Shown: in pieces, positions 34,253 through 43,463 of the stretch
Layout: every line of letters begins with the position of its first letter
Numbering within the stretch: the first letter of the stretch is position 1
Origin: PUPG01 sp041686485
GTDB taxonomy: Bacteria; Bacteroidota; Bacteroidia; Bacteroidales; UBA7960
Reading direction: 5' to 3'
Assembly (NCBI GenBank): GCA_041686485.1
Contig: JAWLDT010000006.1
Location: forward strand, 3,805-67,804
DNA length: 64,000 nucleotides
Made by a program: the position numbers and the translations under genes
Notes under the pieces: generated by a model
Database searches by the model: none
What the model was told of the DNA's origin: nothing
The model's input: only the letters and a program-made list of their open reading frames with translations

Positions 34253-35680
34253 GTGCTACGTGATCTCAGGCTGACTTGGCTATATGGCGGTACCGCCCTG
34301 TTTACCGCGCTAAACCTGGTATTCATTATGTATGATGTATACTGGTTGTTAGCGCTGCCATTCGTGCTGGGCGCTATGTTGCTGTTTTTCTTTTCGCTGG
34401 ATAAGCTTATTTGGATAATGGTTTTATTAACACCGTTCACCTTCAAATTCGAACATGAAGGGATGGGGTTTACGGTCAATCTTCCGACAGAGCCGCTGAT
34501 CGTGGCCATCATGCTGCTGTTCTTTTTCAGACTCATCTATGAAGGGAGCTATAGCAAACAGGTGTTAAAACATCCGGTCACCATCTTTTTGTTATTGCAC
34601 CTGGTATGGATGTTTGTGACCACGGTGAGTAGCGAGATCCCCCTGGTTTCATTCAAATATTTTATCGCACAGCTCTGGTTTATTACCACATTTTATTTCG
34701 TGGGCATCTATCTTTTTCGCAACATGCACAACATGTCACGGTTTATGTGGCTGTTTGGCTCGGCTTTGGTCATTGTTGTGCTGATAATAACAGCCAATCA
34801 TTACCAGTTTGGTTTTGACCGTGATGTCGGCTACGCTGTTGTGCAACCTTTTTTCAATGACCACACCCATTATGCGGCAGTTCTGGCCCTGGTGGCTCCG
34901 TTTTTTATCCTCATGGCTTTCAATCCGGAGCATAGCGTTCTGCGACGGCGCGTGGCATTGCTGATATTTATTGCTTTTTGCGTCGGTATACTTTTTAGTT
35001 ATAGCCGGGCCTCCTGGCTTAGTCTGATGGTGGCTTTTGCCGGGTTCTTTATTCTTCTGTTCAGGCTTAAATTTCGCTTCATTGTGACCGGCCTGATCCT
35101 GGTCTTTGGTATTTTTCTTGTCTTCCAGACCCAGATCATCATGCAACTTGAGCGCACCCAGGAAGAATCATCCGGCGACTTTACCGAGCATGTCCGTTCC
35201 ATTACCAACATCACTTCTGATGCTTCCAACCTGGAGCGTATCAACAGATGGCGCTCCGCCTACCGGATGTACCAGGAAAGGCCCGTGCTGGGATGGGGTC
35301 CAGGAACTTACCAGTTTGTGTATGCCCCGTTTCAACGATCCGAAGATTATACCATCATCACTACACATTTCGGCGATCTGGGCAATGCACACAGCGAGTA
35401 TATCGGTCCACTTTCAGAAAGCGGGCTGCCAGGTATGTTGATCAAGATCGGCCTGACACTCGCCGTTCTCGCCACAGGTGTCAAATTATACAAAAAAGCC
35501 CCTACACGCGAAATGAGGCTGATCGCCCTGGGCCTGTCACTGGGCTTTATCACCTATTTTACCCACGGCATGCTCAACAACTTCCTGGATACCGATAAAG
35601 CATCCGTGCCCTTCTGGGGAATGATGGCTATCCTGGTTGCCATGGATGTTTTCTTTGAGAAAAGAAAGGATGAAGGGTAA
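34253..35680 (+). CDS. O-antigen ligase/polymerase family membrane protein
   Basis: A 475-aa protein with about 11-12 membrane segments of the WaaL/Wzy type. The large periplasmic loop carries RINRWRSAYRMYQERPVLGWGPGTY and NAHSEYIGPLSESG, the Wzy_C pattern with the conserved His of AHSEY. It starts with GTG at 34253, seven bases after the Wzz-like stop, so co-translation is likely. Ligase or polymerase cannot be decided from sequence. Confidence 0.83.
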   Translation: MLRDLRLTWLYGGTALFTALNLVFIMYDVYWLLALPFVLGAMLLFFFSLDKLIWIMVLLTPFTFKFEHEGMGFTVNLPTEPLIVAIMLLFFFRLIYEGSYSKQVLKHPVTIFLLLHLVWMFVTTVSSEIPLVSFKYFIAQLWFITTFYFVGIYLFRNMHNMSRFMWLFGSALVIVVLIITANHYQFGFDRDVGYAVVQPFFNDHTHYAAVLALVAPFFILMAFNPEHSVLRRRVALLIFIAFCVGILFSYSRASWLSLMVAFAGFFILLFRLKFRFIVTGLILVFGIFLVFQTQIIMQLERTQEESSGDFTEHVRSITNITSDASNLERINRWRSAYRMYQERPVLGWGPGTYQFVYAPFQRSEDYTIITTHFGDLGNAHSEYIGPLSESGLPGMLIKIGLTLAVLATGVKLYKKAPTREMRLIALGLSLGFITYFTHGMLNNFLDTDKASVPFWGMMAILVAMDVFFEKRKDEG

Positions 35681-35730
35681 ACCCCGCCATTATAAGCTTG
35701 TTATCGACTATCTGAAGCATATGTTTGCAC

Positions 35731-35752
35731 AGGCATGGATAAAATCATGCCT
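35731..35752. terminator. hairpin after the O-antigen ligase gene (weak terminator candidate)
   Basis: AGGCATG (35731-35737) and CATGCCT (35746-35752) pair around an 8-base loop, 50 bases after the stop. There is no T-run, so intrinsic termination is uncertain. Confidence 0.35.
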
Positions 35753-35765
35753 TGTTCCCATAAAG

Positions 35766-35797
35766 TTTGTAAAGGACGGCATTATCCGTTAATTTTG
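35766..35797 (+). promoter_or_regulatory. complete promoter (-33 TTTG and -7 TAnnTTTG) of the nitroreductase gene
   Basis: TTTG at 35766-35769 and TAATTTTG at 35790-35797 are 20 bases apart, the best match in the window to the two-part Bacteroidota promoter. It leaves a leader of about 20 bases. Confidence 0.65.
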
Positions 35798-35822
35798 TCA
35801 TTCAAATCAAAGCCTAACTATT

Positions 35823-36584
35823 ATGGAAACCATCAAAACCTTATTGAACCATAAAACAATCCGGAATTATAAAAGTGATCCCATCGACAAAAAAGTGCTT
35901 GATGAGATTCTGGAAGCCGGCTTTCGTGCTTCAACAACCGGAAACATGCAGGTCTATAGCGTGATTGTCACAGAGGATGAGGAAAGAAAGAAGGAGCTCT
36001 GTAAACTGCACTTTGGTCAGAAAATGGTTGAACAGGTACCCGTTGTGCTCACTTTTTGTGCCGATTTTAATCGGTTTAACAAATGGTGCCGGCAACGTAA
36101 CGCAGCGCCTGGTTACGATAACTTCCTCTCATTCTTTACCGCCTCGATCGATGCATTGCTGGTCTCGCAAAATGTGGCTGTTGCTGCCGAGGCCCACGGT
36201 CTGGGAATCTGCTACATGGGACCGACTACCTACCAGGCCAACAAGTTGATTGACTTCTTTAACCTGCCCGAAGGCGTTGTTCCTGTTACCACGCTCGTGG
36301 TCGGTTATCCGGATGAAGATCCCGAACAGGTTGACCGCCTTCCCGCAGAGGGCGTGGTGCATCACGAAACATATAAAGATTATTCCAAAGAGGATATCAA
36401 TAAGATCTATTCCTATAAAGAGAGCCTTCCACTAACAAAAAGCCTGATCGAAGAAAATCAGCTGGAAAACCTGGCCCAGATATTCACCCAAAATCGCTAT
36501 ACCAAAAAGGACAATGTTCATTTCAGCCGCGAATTCTTGTCGGCCATTGAAAGACAAGGTTTTATGAATCACGGTGAGGAATAG
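35823..36584 (+). CDS. nitroreductase-family NAD(P)H:FMN oxidoreductase
   Basis: A 253-aa flavoenzyme of the NfsA/Frp-like group. The N-terminal HKTIRNYKSDPI is the FMN-phosphate-binding signature (R..R/K), EAGFRASTTGNMQVYSV follows, and GLGICYMGPTTYQ lies over the flavin. It would reduce nitro compounds, quinones or free flavin; the true substrate is not shown. It has its own promoter and converges with the GDSL gene two bases downstream. Confidence 0.88.
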   Translation: METIKTLLNHKTIRNYKSDPIDKKVLDEILEAGFRASTTGNMQVYSVIVTEDEERKKELCKLHFGQKMVEQVPVVLTFCADFNRFNKWCRQRNAAPGYDNFLSFFTASIDALLVSQNVAVAAEAHGLGICYMGPTTYQANKLIDFFNLPEGVVPVTTLVVGYPDEDPEQVDRLPAEGVVHHETYKDYSKEDINKIYSYKESLPLTKSLIEENQLENLAQIFTQNRYTKKDNVHFSREFLSAIERQGFMNHGEE

Positions 36585-36586
36585 CC

Positions 36587-37903
36587 TCAGGGAAACAATA
36601 TACCCTTGAAGTCACCTACCGGCACCTTTGGAACCGAGGCATTGCAGGTGTGGTTTATGGCGGTGATAAATTCGTTGGCCACAATGGCGTTCCCACGCGC
36701 GGTAAGATGAATACCATCCAGTGAGAATACACCGCCGCTGATATAATCATTGCTGAAGGCTATGGCGTCAAAGTAAATACCGCTTTCAGCTTCTGACAAG
36801 AGGGTGTGGACGTCAACATGGGCCAGACCATGTTGGTTGGCCGCTGTTTCAATAACATCATTATACGCCGTTACGGCCTCTTGTACCTCAATGATCTGTT
36901 CTTCCGAGAGGTAATATTCCTGCGGTATGGGAACCATTGTACCCCATCCATCTTCTTCGACTTTTTCCATTGGCAGGCTGAGCAACACAAGCTCATCACT
37001 GGTAAGGTGCCTGAAGCCGGCTTCGTGCTCTTCGTCGGCCACCAGAAAGGCATTGTTCCCTGTTGCAAAATGTATATGCGGCAATTGGGCATACGCATCG
37101 TTAAGCGCATTTACTACTGCTTCATCCCCGATTTCCAGGGCATTGTACGGAATGGTGCTAAAAAAAGGGGTGCCGGTAATATCCACGATATTGGCAATGG
37201 CTCCCCGGGCATCGCTGGCGGTAAGCTGGTTTATGATCAGCTCCAGGGTAACCGAAAAGCTGGTCACTGGTGTGATGCCATCACCCTCACCGCCACTGGT
37301 CGCAAAATTCAGGATGTCGTTGCTTCCTGCCCACAAAGTAAAGAAGGTGGGGTTCATGTCCGTAGCATCAGCAAGCATGGTTGCTGATGTGGGGTCAGAG
37401 GCGAAACGTCCAAAGTAAGGGTTAAGTATTCCATATCCCGGTATGAGCATATGCTGGACCTTTGCACCAGGAACACCCATATTGTGAAATGGCCCTTCAG
37501 CCGGATAGATGTTGTCAAAATTTCCGGGATCGGGATCGCCAGGCATGTCGACAGGCATTAACTCACCATTCATTTCCTGCAGGACCAAACGGTTTCCAAA
37601 ACCCAGCTCGTCATTCATCAATGGTTGATTAAAGGAGGTGAGCCCAACATGCTGAAACTGATCCGCCAGGATGTTAGGAAAACTATTTTCCTGGCCGCTT
37701 TTGTAAAGGTCACCATTGGCAAAGCCGGCTGTGAGTGAGTTGCCAACGGCAACATACGTGGAGAAATCTGCTTCTCCCGGATCGGGTGTGTATGTCTCGA
37801 TGTCTGCCTCACAGGCAACAAATATCGTTATGAACCATAGAACGGGAATGACCCTGGCGTGTTTTTTTATCAAAAAAATAAATGTAGCTATCATGTGTCT
37901 CAA
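36587..37903 (-). CDS. SGNH/GDSL-family hydrolase lipoprotein
   Basis: A 438-aa lipoprotein (signal ends FITIFVAC, Cys31; an ATG three codons in may be the true start). Block I is GNSLTAG with the nucleophile Ser56, a GSN block appears as WAGSNDIL, and DGIHLTARG near the C-terminus holds the Asp/His pair. It is an esterase or lipase facing the periplasm or surface. It lies 43-44 bp downstream of a FadL-type porin gene on the same strand, which suggests it frees fatty acids for that porin. Confidence 0.85.
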   Translation of the reverse strand: MRHMIATFIFLIKKHARVIPVLWFITIFVACEADIETYTPDPGEADFSTYVAVGNSLTAGFANGDLYKSGQENSFPNILADQFQHVGLTSFNQPLMNDELGFGNRLVLQEMNGELMPVDMPGDPDPGNFDNIYPAEGPFHNMGVPGAKVQHMLIPGYGILNPYFGRFASDPTSATMLADATDMNPTFFTLWAGSNDILNFATSGGEGDGITPVTSFSVTLELIINQLTASDARGAIANIVDITGTPFFSTIPYNALEIGDEAVVNALNDAYAQLPHIHFATGNNAFLVADEEHEAGFRHLTSDELVLLSLPMEKVEEDGWGTMVPIPQEYYLSEEQIIEVQEAVTAYNDVIETAANQHGLAHVDVHTLLSEAESGIYFDAIAFSNDYISGGVFSLDGIHLTARGNAIVANEFITAINHTCNASVPKVPVGDFKGILFP

Positions 37904-37946
37904 TTTGCGTTGTTGTGTAATAGTAATGTGGTTTTGAAAAACTGTA

Positions 37947-39176
37947 TCATAATTGGTAGCTTATTCCGAGCCCGGGGATTAAGATCCTGGACTTATAAGT
38001 GCCGCCGAAGTCTTCAAGCTTATACACACCTTCATCCTCCAGCCCCATGATGAACAAGAGGCTGGCATCAACACTCAGACGGGAATCAGGAGCAAATGAG
38101 AGTCCTCCGGTAAAGGCCAGGTTATCCAGGCTTGGCGTTTCGGGTGTGAAGTAATCCTCATGCACGGGCGAAGGGTCAAAGTAGGTACCTGCCCGGGCAG
38201 TGAATAAGTCATTGATTTTGTATTCCCCACCCAACCGTATGATCAGGGTGTTGCTATACTCCCGTGGGTTTTCACTGTCCTGAAGCATATCGGTATTGTC
38301 TTCAAAGTCAAACGCAAGTTCTTCATAGGTGTTCCAGAAAACATAGTTAAGGTTCAGGCCTATCATCAGCTCAGGAGTTGCCTGGTAAGACGCACCGGCA
38401 TCCAGGTTGGCCGGAAGCGGTAACTGCATGCTTACATTTGTGGGAGAGGGGAATCCTGCTGTTAATGATGGTGGAACGACAAAAGTGGCCTGGCCATCGT
38501 CAACATCCATCTCAATTTCAGAGCGATAACTAACGCCAACAGCGATACCTGACGGATGTGTAAACTGGATTCCTGCATTGAAGCCATAATTGGCGGTATT
38601 CCCTTCGATATTAACCCGGCCCTCGCCATCCGGACCATTCAATGGCAAAGCCCGCTCCAGTTCTACTGCCCCCAGGGCATAGACAAAACCGGCACCGACA
38701 GACAGGTATTCGAAAAGACGATAGGAGAGGGTGGGCTGGATGGTTATAGCCTGCAAAGAAATGTCCTGTATCAGAAAACGGCCTGCCCAGCTATCTTCCC
38801 AGGTAAGGTTATTGCCAAAAGGGGTATTTACCGCAACACCCGCTGCCAGTTTGTCGGTGAGTTTTGCTGCACCGTAAAAATGAAAAGGAGTGCCTGGCGG
38901 GTTTTCTGTACTTGCCTGATAGAGGGAGGGCTGTTCCATTTGGTACGTTATATCGGAAAAAATACCGTTGATACCTCCTGTCACACTAACATCATGTGGC
39001 ATCATGGCCAGGCCGCCCGGATTAAAAAAGGCTGCACTGGCATCCATGTGCAGCGAAGTGCCTATCAGGCCCATGCCTGTTTGTTTCTGGCCGTGGAGGC
39101 TTACCTGATAACCTCCTGCCATTGATGAATTTACAGCCAGTAATAAAAGAAGAAGGCTGATCATTGGTTTTTGCAT
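37947..39176 (-). CDS. OmpP1/FadL/TodX-family outer-membrane porin
   Basis: A 409-aa barrel for uptake of long-chain fatty acids or other hydrophobic compounds. The start MQKPMISLLLLLLAVNSSMAGG at 39176 gives a clean signal peptide; the in-frame upstream extension does not. Family marks are GYQVSLHGQKQTGMG, DASAAFFNPGGLAMM (the FadL NPA-like segment) and the late strand LSVDASLLFI. It pairs with the GDSL lipoprotein gene downstream. Confidence 0.9.
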   Translation of the reverse strand: MQKPMISLLLLLLAVNSSMAGGYQVSLHGQKQTGMGLIGTSLHMDASAAFFNPGGLAMMPHDVSVTGGINGIFSDITYQMEQPSLYQASTENPPGTPFHFYGAAKLTDKLAAGVAVNTPFGNNLTWEDSWAGRFLIQDISLQAITIQPTLSYRLFEYLSVGAGFVYALGAVELERALPLNGPDGEGRVNIEGNTANYGFNAGIQFTHPSGIAVGVSYRSEIEMDVDDGQATFVVPPSLTAGFPSPTNVSMQLPLPANLDAGASYQATPELMIGLNLNYVFWNTYEELAFDFEDNTDMLQDSENPREYSNTLIIRLGGEYKINDLFTARAGTYFDPSPVHEDYFTPETPSLDNLAFTGGLSFAPDSRLSVDASLLFIMGLEDEGVYKLEDFGGTYKSRILIPGLGISYQL

Positions 39177-39300
39177 AATAAATGGTTTTGAATCGTTGAC
39201 ATTGAAAATGTGGTGCAAGATATAAAAAACACAGGCTTAAAACAAATGTTTATAAGCATAATCGATTTCATGGCGTAAGGAGGTGTTGACTGGCAAGCAA

Positions 39301-40920
39301 CTAATAATTAAAACTGCTGCCACCGATAAATTCTCTAAGAATGCTGGTTGGGGGAATGTCTTTGGGATCTATGGGGGTTAGCAGGCCAAGCATTCGGTTC
39401 AAACGTTTTACTTCATTGCGTACCATGTCATTTTCTGCTTTTGCGGGATGTATGACCGTTGGTGCATAATGGGCAAAAACGGCCGGTTCGTAAATCAGGG
39501 CGGAATTGAAGAATGCGTGTGCTTTCTCCTGGAAGGGAAAAATACTCTGGGCTTCATTCTGCATCACATCCGGCCAGCGGCAAATGGTTTCGTTGAAGTC
39601 ATACCCCCGGAAGAGATGATCCCTTACAAGGCGGCGTACAAGCCGGTGATCAGAGGTGGACAGTGGAAGATGGTCATGGATATTCAGGGTGCTCAGAGCC
39701 GAAACATACAGCCGGTAAGACGCAACATCCATCATATTGTGCCACAATTCAGGGTTTAGACCGTGAATGCCTTCTACGATGATGTAGGTGTCTTTTCCAA
39801 TCCGGGTTGCTTCCTTTTCGGGCCTGGCACCTTCCCCGTCGAAATGGTATTTGGGTAAGTGTACCGCCTTGCCGGCCAGCAAGTCATTGATGTTTTCCCG
39901 AAACAGCTCCAGGTCAAGGGCTGTTATGAGCTCAAAATTTTTCATGCCTGTCTCCGGATCCTTCGCAATCTCACTGTGCGGCAGATAGTAGTTATCCAAA
40001 GAGAGCATGATGACCTCTTTTTTCATGACCTTGAGCTCCAGGGAAAGACGATGTGCGGAAGTTGTCTTACCCGAAGAGGTTGGCCCTGCCAGTAGGATGA
40101 CCCTGGGATGATCGGGATGTGTTAATATGTCGTCCGTGATACGGGAAATACGTCGTGCCTGCCAGGTTTCAGAGAGTTTGACAAACTCAGGGAGCCTGCC
40201 CTCACGGATAACATCATTGAGTTGGGCAAAATTTTCAATGCCCAGATGTTTCATTGTCTCTTCACTCTCATAAAAACCCTGAAAATATTTGCTTTGCTCT
40301 GGTTTCTCCGGCATTACCCTGTCAAAAAAATCAGGGTCAGCGATCAGGAAAAAGCCGTCCTCACAGGAAAGAAGCCTGAAGTCATGCTGGAAATGTTTGT
40401 GATTGCCGTTAATATGATTCAGCAGCAACTCGCCATACCCATTCAGATGAGCCAACCGGAGACCTTCCGGTTCATCCTCCGGTTCCTTTGAGTTTAAGAG
40501 GTGAACGATATCGTGGCGGTTATTTTTTTCAAAATAACCATGCAACCTGTCACGGTCCAGCACCTCATGTTTAAACTCCTCCCCCGAATTGATCATTGCC
40601 CGGATGCGATGACAGATGCGATCCAGCTCCTCCCGGCTCACCCGGTAATCTTTGAAATACCCGTATACGCCGCCGGGGATCGAGTATGCTATATAATACG
40701 GTTTGTTATTTAACTCTATACAGGCAGCCTTGTTGAACATAAGCAACAGGGGTTCCATGATGTTCCTGAATGAGAGTTTCAGGGCATCCGGACAAATAGC
40801 AGGGGAAATGGATGTACTTTTGTCTTTCCGGGTCATGCAGCGCAGCTTCTCTGGCAAATGTGATGACAAACGCAATTGTTTACCAAAGGCAAAGGTAATG
40901 ATTTCCTGACATATGGGCAT
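39301..40920 (-). CDS. nucleoside (uridine-like) kinase with atypical N-terminus
   Basis: A 539-aa protein of the Bacteroidota uridine-kinase-related family. The kinase half has Walker A GPTSSGKT (279-286), SLDNYYLPHSE and EGIHGLNP, and ends PPTSILREFIGGSSFNY, a family signature. Family members I know carry an N-terminal TGS-like, threonyl-tRNA-synthetase-like region; here the first 60 residues do not read as TGS, and the true start may lie at a later Met (for example residue 55). Substrate is inferred from family only. Confidence 0.78.
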   Translation of the reverse strand: MPICQEIITFAFGKQLRLSSHLPEKLRCMTRKDKSTSISPAICPDALKLSFRNIMEPLLLMFNKAACIELNNKPYYIAYSIPGGVYGYFKDYRVSREELDRICHRIRAMINSGEEFKHEVLDRDRLHGYFEKNNRHDIVHLLNSKEPEDEPEGLRLAHLNGYGELLLNHINGNHKHFQHDFRLLSCEDGFFLIADPDFFDRVMPEKPEQSKYFQGFYESEETMKHLGIENFAQLNDVIREGRLPEFVKLSETWQARRISRITDDILTHPDHPRVILLAGPTSSGKTTSAHRLSLELKVMKKEVIMLSLDNYYLPHSEIAKDPETGMKNFELITALDLELFRENINDLLAGKAVHLPKYHFDGEGARPEKEATRIGKDTYIIVEGIHGLNPELWHNMMDVASYRLYVSALSTLNIHDHLPLSTSDHRLVRRLVRDHLFRGYDFNETICRWPDVMQNEAQSIFPFQEKAHAFFNSALIYEPAVFAHYAPTVIHPAKAENDMVRNEVKRLNRMLGLLTPIDPKDIPPTSILREFIGGSSFNY

Positions 40921-40962
40921 AATAAGGTTGTTTAAGTTATGCTAAATGGTGCTTTATTATTG

Positions 40963-40970
40963 TACATTTG
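40963..40970 (+). promoter_or_regulatory. -7 promoter box of the dihydroorotate dehydrogenase-like gene
   Basis: TACATTTG fits TAnnTTTG, leaving a leader of about 62 bases. Confidence 0.45.
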
Positions 40971-41037
40971 AGAAAATTGATGTAGGTTTGCCATGCAATC
41001 ATATCTGAAATTGTAAACACATATAAAACATTCGAGC

Positions 41038-42024
41038 ATGACTGATCTATCAACCTCCTACATGGGACTTCAGCTGAGTAGCCCGCTGATAGTCGGCAGT
41101 TCCGGCCTTACTAAAAACATTAAGAATCTTGAAGTGTTTGAGCAAAACGGTGCCGGCGCTGTGGTATTAAAATCGCTGTTTGAAGAGCAGATAAAATTTG
41201 AGGTGCGAAAAGTCTTTTCTTATGAAGAATCCCAGAGTGCTTACACCGAAGCCGAAGATTATATCAGGAATTATGCCCGTGAACATACACTGGACGAATA
41301 CCTGAACCTGATTCAGGATGCCAAAAAGAAGTTGTCGATACCTGTTATTGCCAGTATTAATTGTACCAGTGCACAAGAATGGCCCGCTTTTGCCAGAAAT
41401 ATCGAAAAAGCCGGCGCAGATGCGCTTGAGTTGAATGTCTTTTTGCTTCCGGCCGATCCTTCCCAAAATGCAGCCGATTACGAAAAACGCTATTTCGAAA
41501 TCGTGGAAAATGTAAAGAAGGAGATCAGTATTCCAATCTCGCTGAAAATCTCTTCCTATTTCTCCGGTTTGGCCGGTATGATAAAACAGCTTTCCTGGTC
41601 CGGGGTGCAGGGTATCGTGCTCTTTAACCGCTTTTTTAACCCTGATATTGATATCAATAAACAAACCATAAAAGCCTCGAACCTTTATAGCAATCCCTCT
41701 GAAATCAGCAATTCGCTGCGCTGGATCGCCATCCTTTCCGACAATGTGAAGACCGACCTGTGTGCGTCAACCGGTATCCACGACAGTGACGGGGTTATTA
41801 AACAGCTGATGGCAGGCGCCAAAGCTGTTCAGCTCTGCTCGGCACTTTATATACATGGGAACGATTACCTGGGGACCGTCCATAAAGGCCTCATTGACTG
41901 GATGGAGAAGAATGGCCATAAGCGCATTTCAGATTTTCAGGGTGTCATGAGCCAAAAAATGTCCAGGAATCCGGCCGCTTACCTGCGCGTCCAGTTTATG
42001 AAACATTTTGCCGGCATCGAATAA
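41038..42024 (+). CDS. dihydroorotate dehydrogenase-like flavoprotein
   Basis: A 328-aa TIM-barrel protein opening MTDLSTSYMGLQLSSPLIVGSS. FMN-site features include the SINCTS segment, LKISSYFSG and a C-terminal GAKAVQLCSALYIHG. It belongs to the DHODH-like group near class 1B and ThiG-like barrels rather than the standard pyrimidine enzyme, so I leave the symbol blank. No electron-transfer PyrK partner is adjacent. The pyrimidine gene pyrC is 9 kb away. Confidence 0.82.
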   Translation: MTDLSTSYMGLQLSSPLIVGSSGLTKNIKNLEVFEQNGAGAVVLKSLFEEQIKFEVRKVFSYEESQSAYTEAEDYIRNYAREHTLDEYLNLIQDAKKKLSIPVIASINCTSAQEWPAFARNIEKAGADALELNVFLLPADPSQNAADYEKRYFEIVENVKKEISIPISLKISSYFSGLAGMIKQLSWSGVQGIVLFNRFFNPDIDINKQTIKASNLYSNPSEISNSLRWIAILSDNVKTDLCASTGIHDSDGVIKQLMAGAKAVQLCSALYIHGNDYLGTVHKGLIDWMEKNGHKRISDFQGVMSQKMSRNPAAYLRVQFMKHFAGIE

Positions 42025-42111
42025 CCTGCCCTGAACCTTCAACTTCTGCCCTATATCCGCATATGTCAGCAAACATGGGGATAATAGCCCTTTAATGATT
42101 TTTAACACGGT

Positions 42112-42119
42112 TATATTTG
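42112..42119 (+). promoter_or_regulatory. -7 promoter box upstream of the thioredoxin pair
   Basis: TATATTTG fits TAnnTTTG, giving an A/T-rich leader of about 175 bases before ATG 42298. Confidence 0.4.
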
Positions 42120-42297
42120 TATATAAGCAAGTATTGATATATCTTTATGCTTTGAATTTGCAACACAATTTTAAAAAACAGAAGCCTGAAAATCAGTAAA
42201 TTACTACTAAAGCAATGAAGCTTTTTGATCATTTTCACGTGTTAATCTGTTCAAAATGGGAAATCAAAACAGAAACAAAAACAAAAACAACATTAAC

Positions 42298-42753
42298 ATG
42301 AGAGAAACTATGAAGTCTAAAAAAGTGTGGCCTCTGATAGTGGCATTGGCAATCATCGGCGGTGCTTTTGCGTTCCACGCCTTATTTTTTGGTGCCGGGA
42401 ATGGTGACGTACGTGCCGGTAATTCTTCCGCTTCCTCAGAATATATTGCCGACCTCGATGCAGGTAGTTTTGAGGAGGCTATTGAAGATGGTGTGGTACT
42501 GGTTGATTTTTGGGCTACCTGGTGTGCGCCCTGCCGGACACAAGGACCGATTCTCGAAGACCTTGCCGCGGAAGTGCATGAAGTGGCCAATATCACCAAA
42601 CTGGATGTTGATGACCATGGTGCCATTGCTGCCCGTTACGGGGTCAGGGCAATCCCCACGTTGATCCTTTTCAGGAATGGTGAGGAGGTAGAGCGTTTTC
42701 AGGGTGTGCAGCAAAAAGAGACCCTGAAGAATGCCATAGAAAAACATGTATAA
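42298..42753 (+). CDS. membrane-anchored thioredoxin-like protein
   Basis: A thioredoxin fold with an N-terminal membrane segment (WPLIVALAIIGGAFAFHALFF, about 11-31), so the WCAPC active site (Cys76, Cys79) faces the periplasm. I start at 42298 (MRETMKSKKVW, 151 aa); an in-frame ATG at 42256 adds an Asn/Lys-rich stretch of 14 residues that looks like leader DNA. A cytosolic-type thioredoxin follows 32 bp later, so the pair could serve two compartments. Confidence 0.88.
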   Translation: MRETMKSKKVWPLIVALAIIGGAFAFHALFFGAGNGDVRAGNSSASSEYIADLDAGSFEEAIEDGVVLVDFWATWCAPCRTQGPILEDLAAEVHEVANITKLDVDDHGAIAARYGVRAIPTLILFRNGEEVERFQGVQQKETLKNAIEKHV

Positions 42754-42785
42754 ATTATATAAACCCTATTTAGTGAATTCGTATT

Positions 42786-43142
42786 ATGGAAAATCTGACA
42801 AAAGAAGCATTTAAAGAGAAAGTATTTGATTTTGAAAACAACAAGGAATGGAAATTTGAAGGCGATAAGCCTGCCATCATTGACTTTTATGCAGACTGGT
42901 GTGCGCCTTGCCGCACCCTTACACCGGTGATGGAGGAACTCTCTGATGAGTATGACGGCAAAGTAGATATCTACAAGCTGGATACAGAACAGGAGCAGGA
43001 ACTTGCCGGGATGTTTGGTATCCGCAGCATTCCATCCATATTGTTTATACCGGTTGACGGGCAGCCGCAGATGGCTACCGGCGCGTTGCCGAAAGAATCT
43101 CTGAAGAAAGCTATTGAAGACGTCCTTCAGGTCCCTGCCTGA
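42786..43142 (+). CDS. thioredoxin
   Basis: A 118-aa thioredoxin with no signal peptide. WCAPC is at 38-42, and the cis-proline sits in SIPSILF. It is expected to reduce disulfides in the cytosol, though its partner reductase is not nearby. It is the middle gene of a same-strand trio with the anchored thioredoxin and DUF6132. Confidence 0.92.
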   Translation: MENLTKEAFKEKVFDFENNKEWKFEGDKPAIIDFYADWCAPCRTLTPVMEELSDEYDGKVDIYKLDTEQEQELAGMFGIRSIPSILFIPVDGQPQMATGALPKESLKKAIEDVLQVPA

Positions 43143-43168
43143 GCTGTTTCATTCTAGCATGTCAATTC

Positions 43169-43459
43169 ATGGATACTGTTAAGACAGAAAGCAATCGATC
43201 TGCGGGCAAACCCGAAAGTTCGCAGAATCGCAAATGGTGGCACTTCCCCCGGCGTGTGGAACGTGTTCAATATGTATGGGTGGTTGGTATTTTTACGCTC
43301 ATCGGTGTGATGGGCGGATATGCCTACTATTTCTTTATTGGCTGTAACACGGGGGGGTGTGCCATTACCTCCAGCCCTTACCTGAGTATCCTTTGGGGTG
43401 GATTGCTTGGTTATCTTGTGCCCGATTTTTTTGTGAAGGAGACACCCCGGGAGCAATAA
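43169..43459 (+). CDS. DUF6132 small membrane protein
   Basis: A 96-aa protein with two membrane segments and the motif GCNTGGCAITSSPYLS between them, the DUF6132 signature with two cysteines in CNTGGC. Function unknown; the link to thioredoxins upstream suggests the cysteines may be redox partners or that the protein handles sulfur compounds, which is inference. It converges with lptG five bases away. Confidence 0.8.
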   Translation: MDTVKTESNRSAGKPESSQNRKWWHFPRRVERVQYVWVVGIFTLIGVMGGYAYYFFIGCNTGGCAITSSPYLSILWGGLLGYLVPDFFVKETPREQ

Positions 43460-43463
43460 CCGA

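Noticed and set aside
36806..37387. A 193-codon plus-strand frame inside the GDSL gene
   Set aside because: Shadow of the GDSL gene, which has clear motifs and a signal peptide on the other strand.
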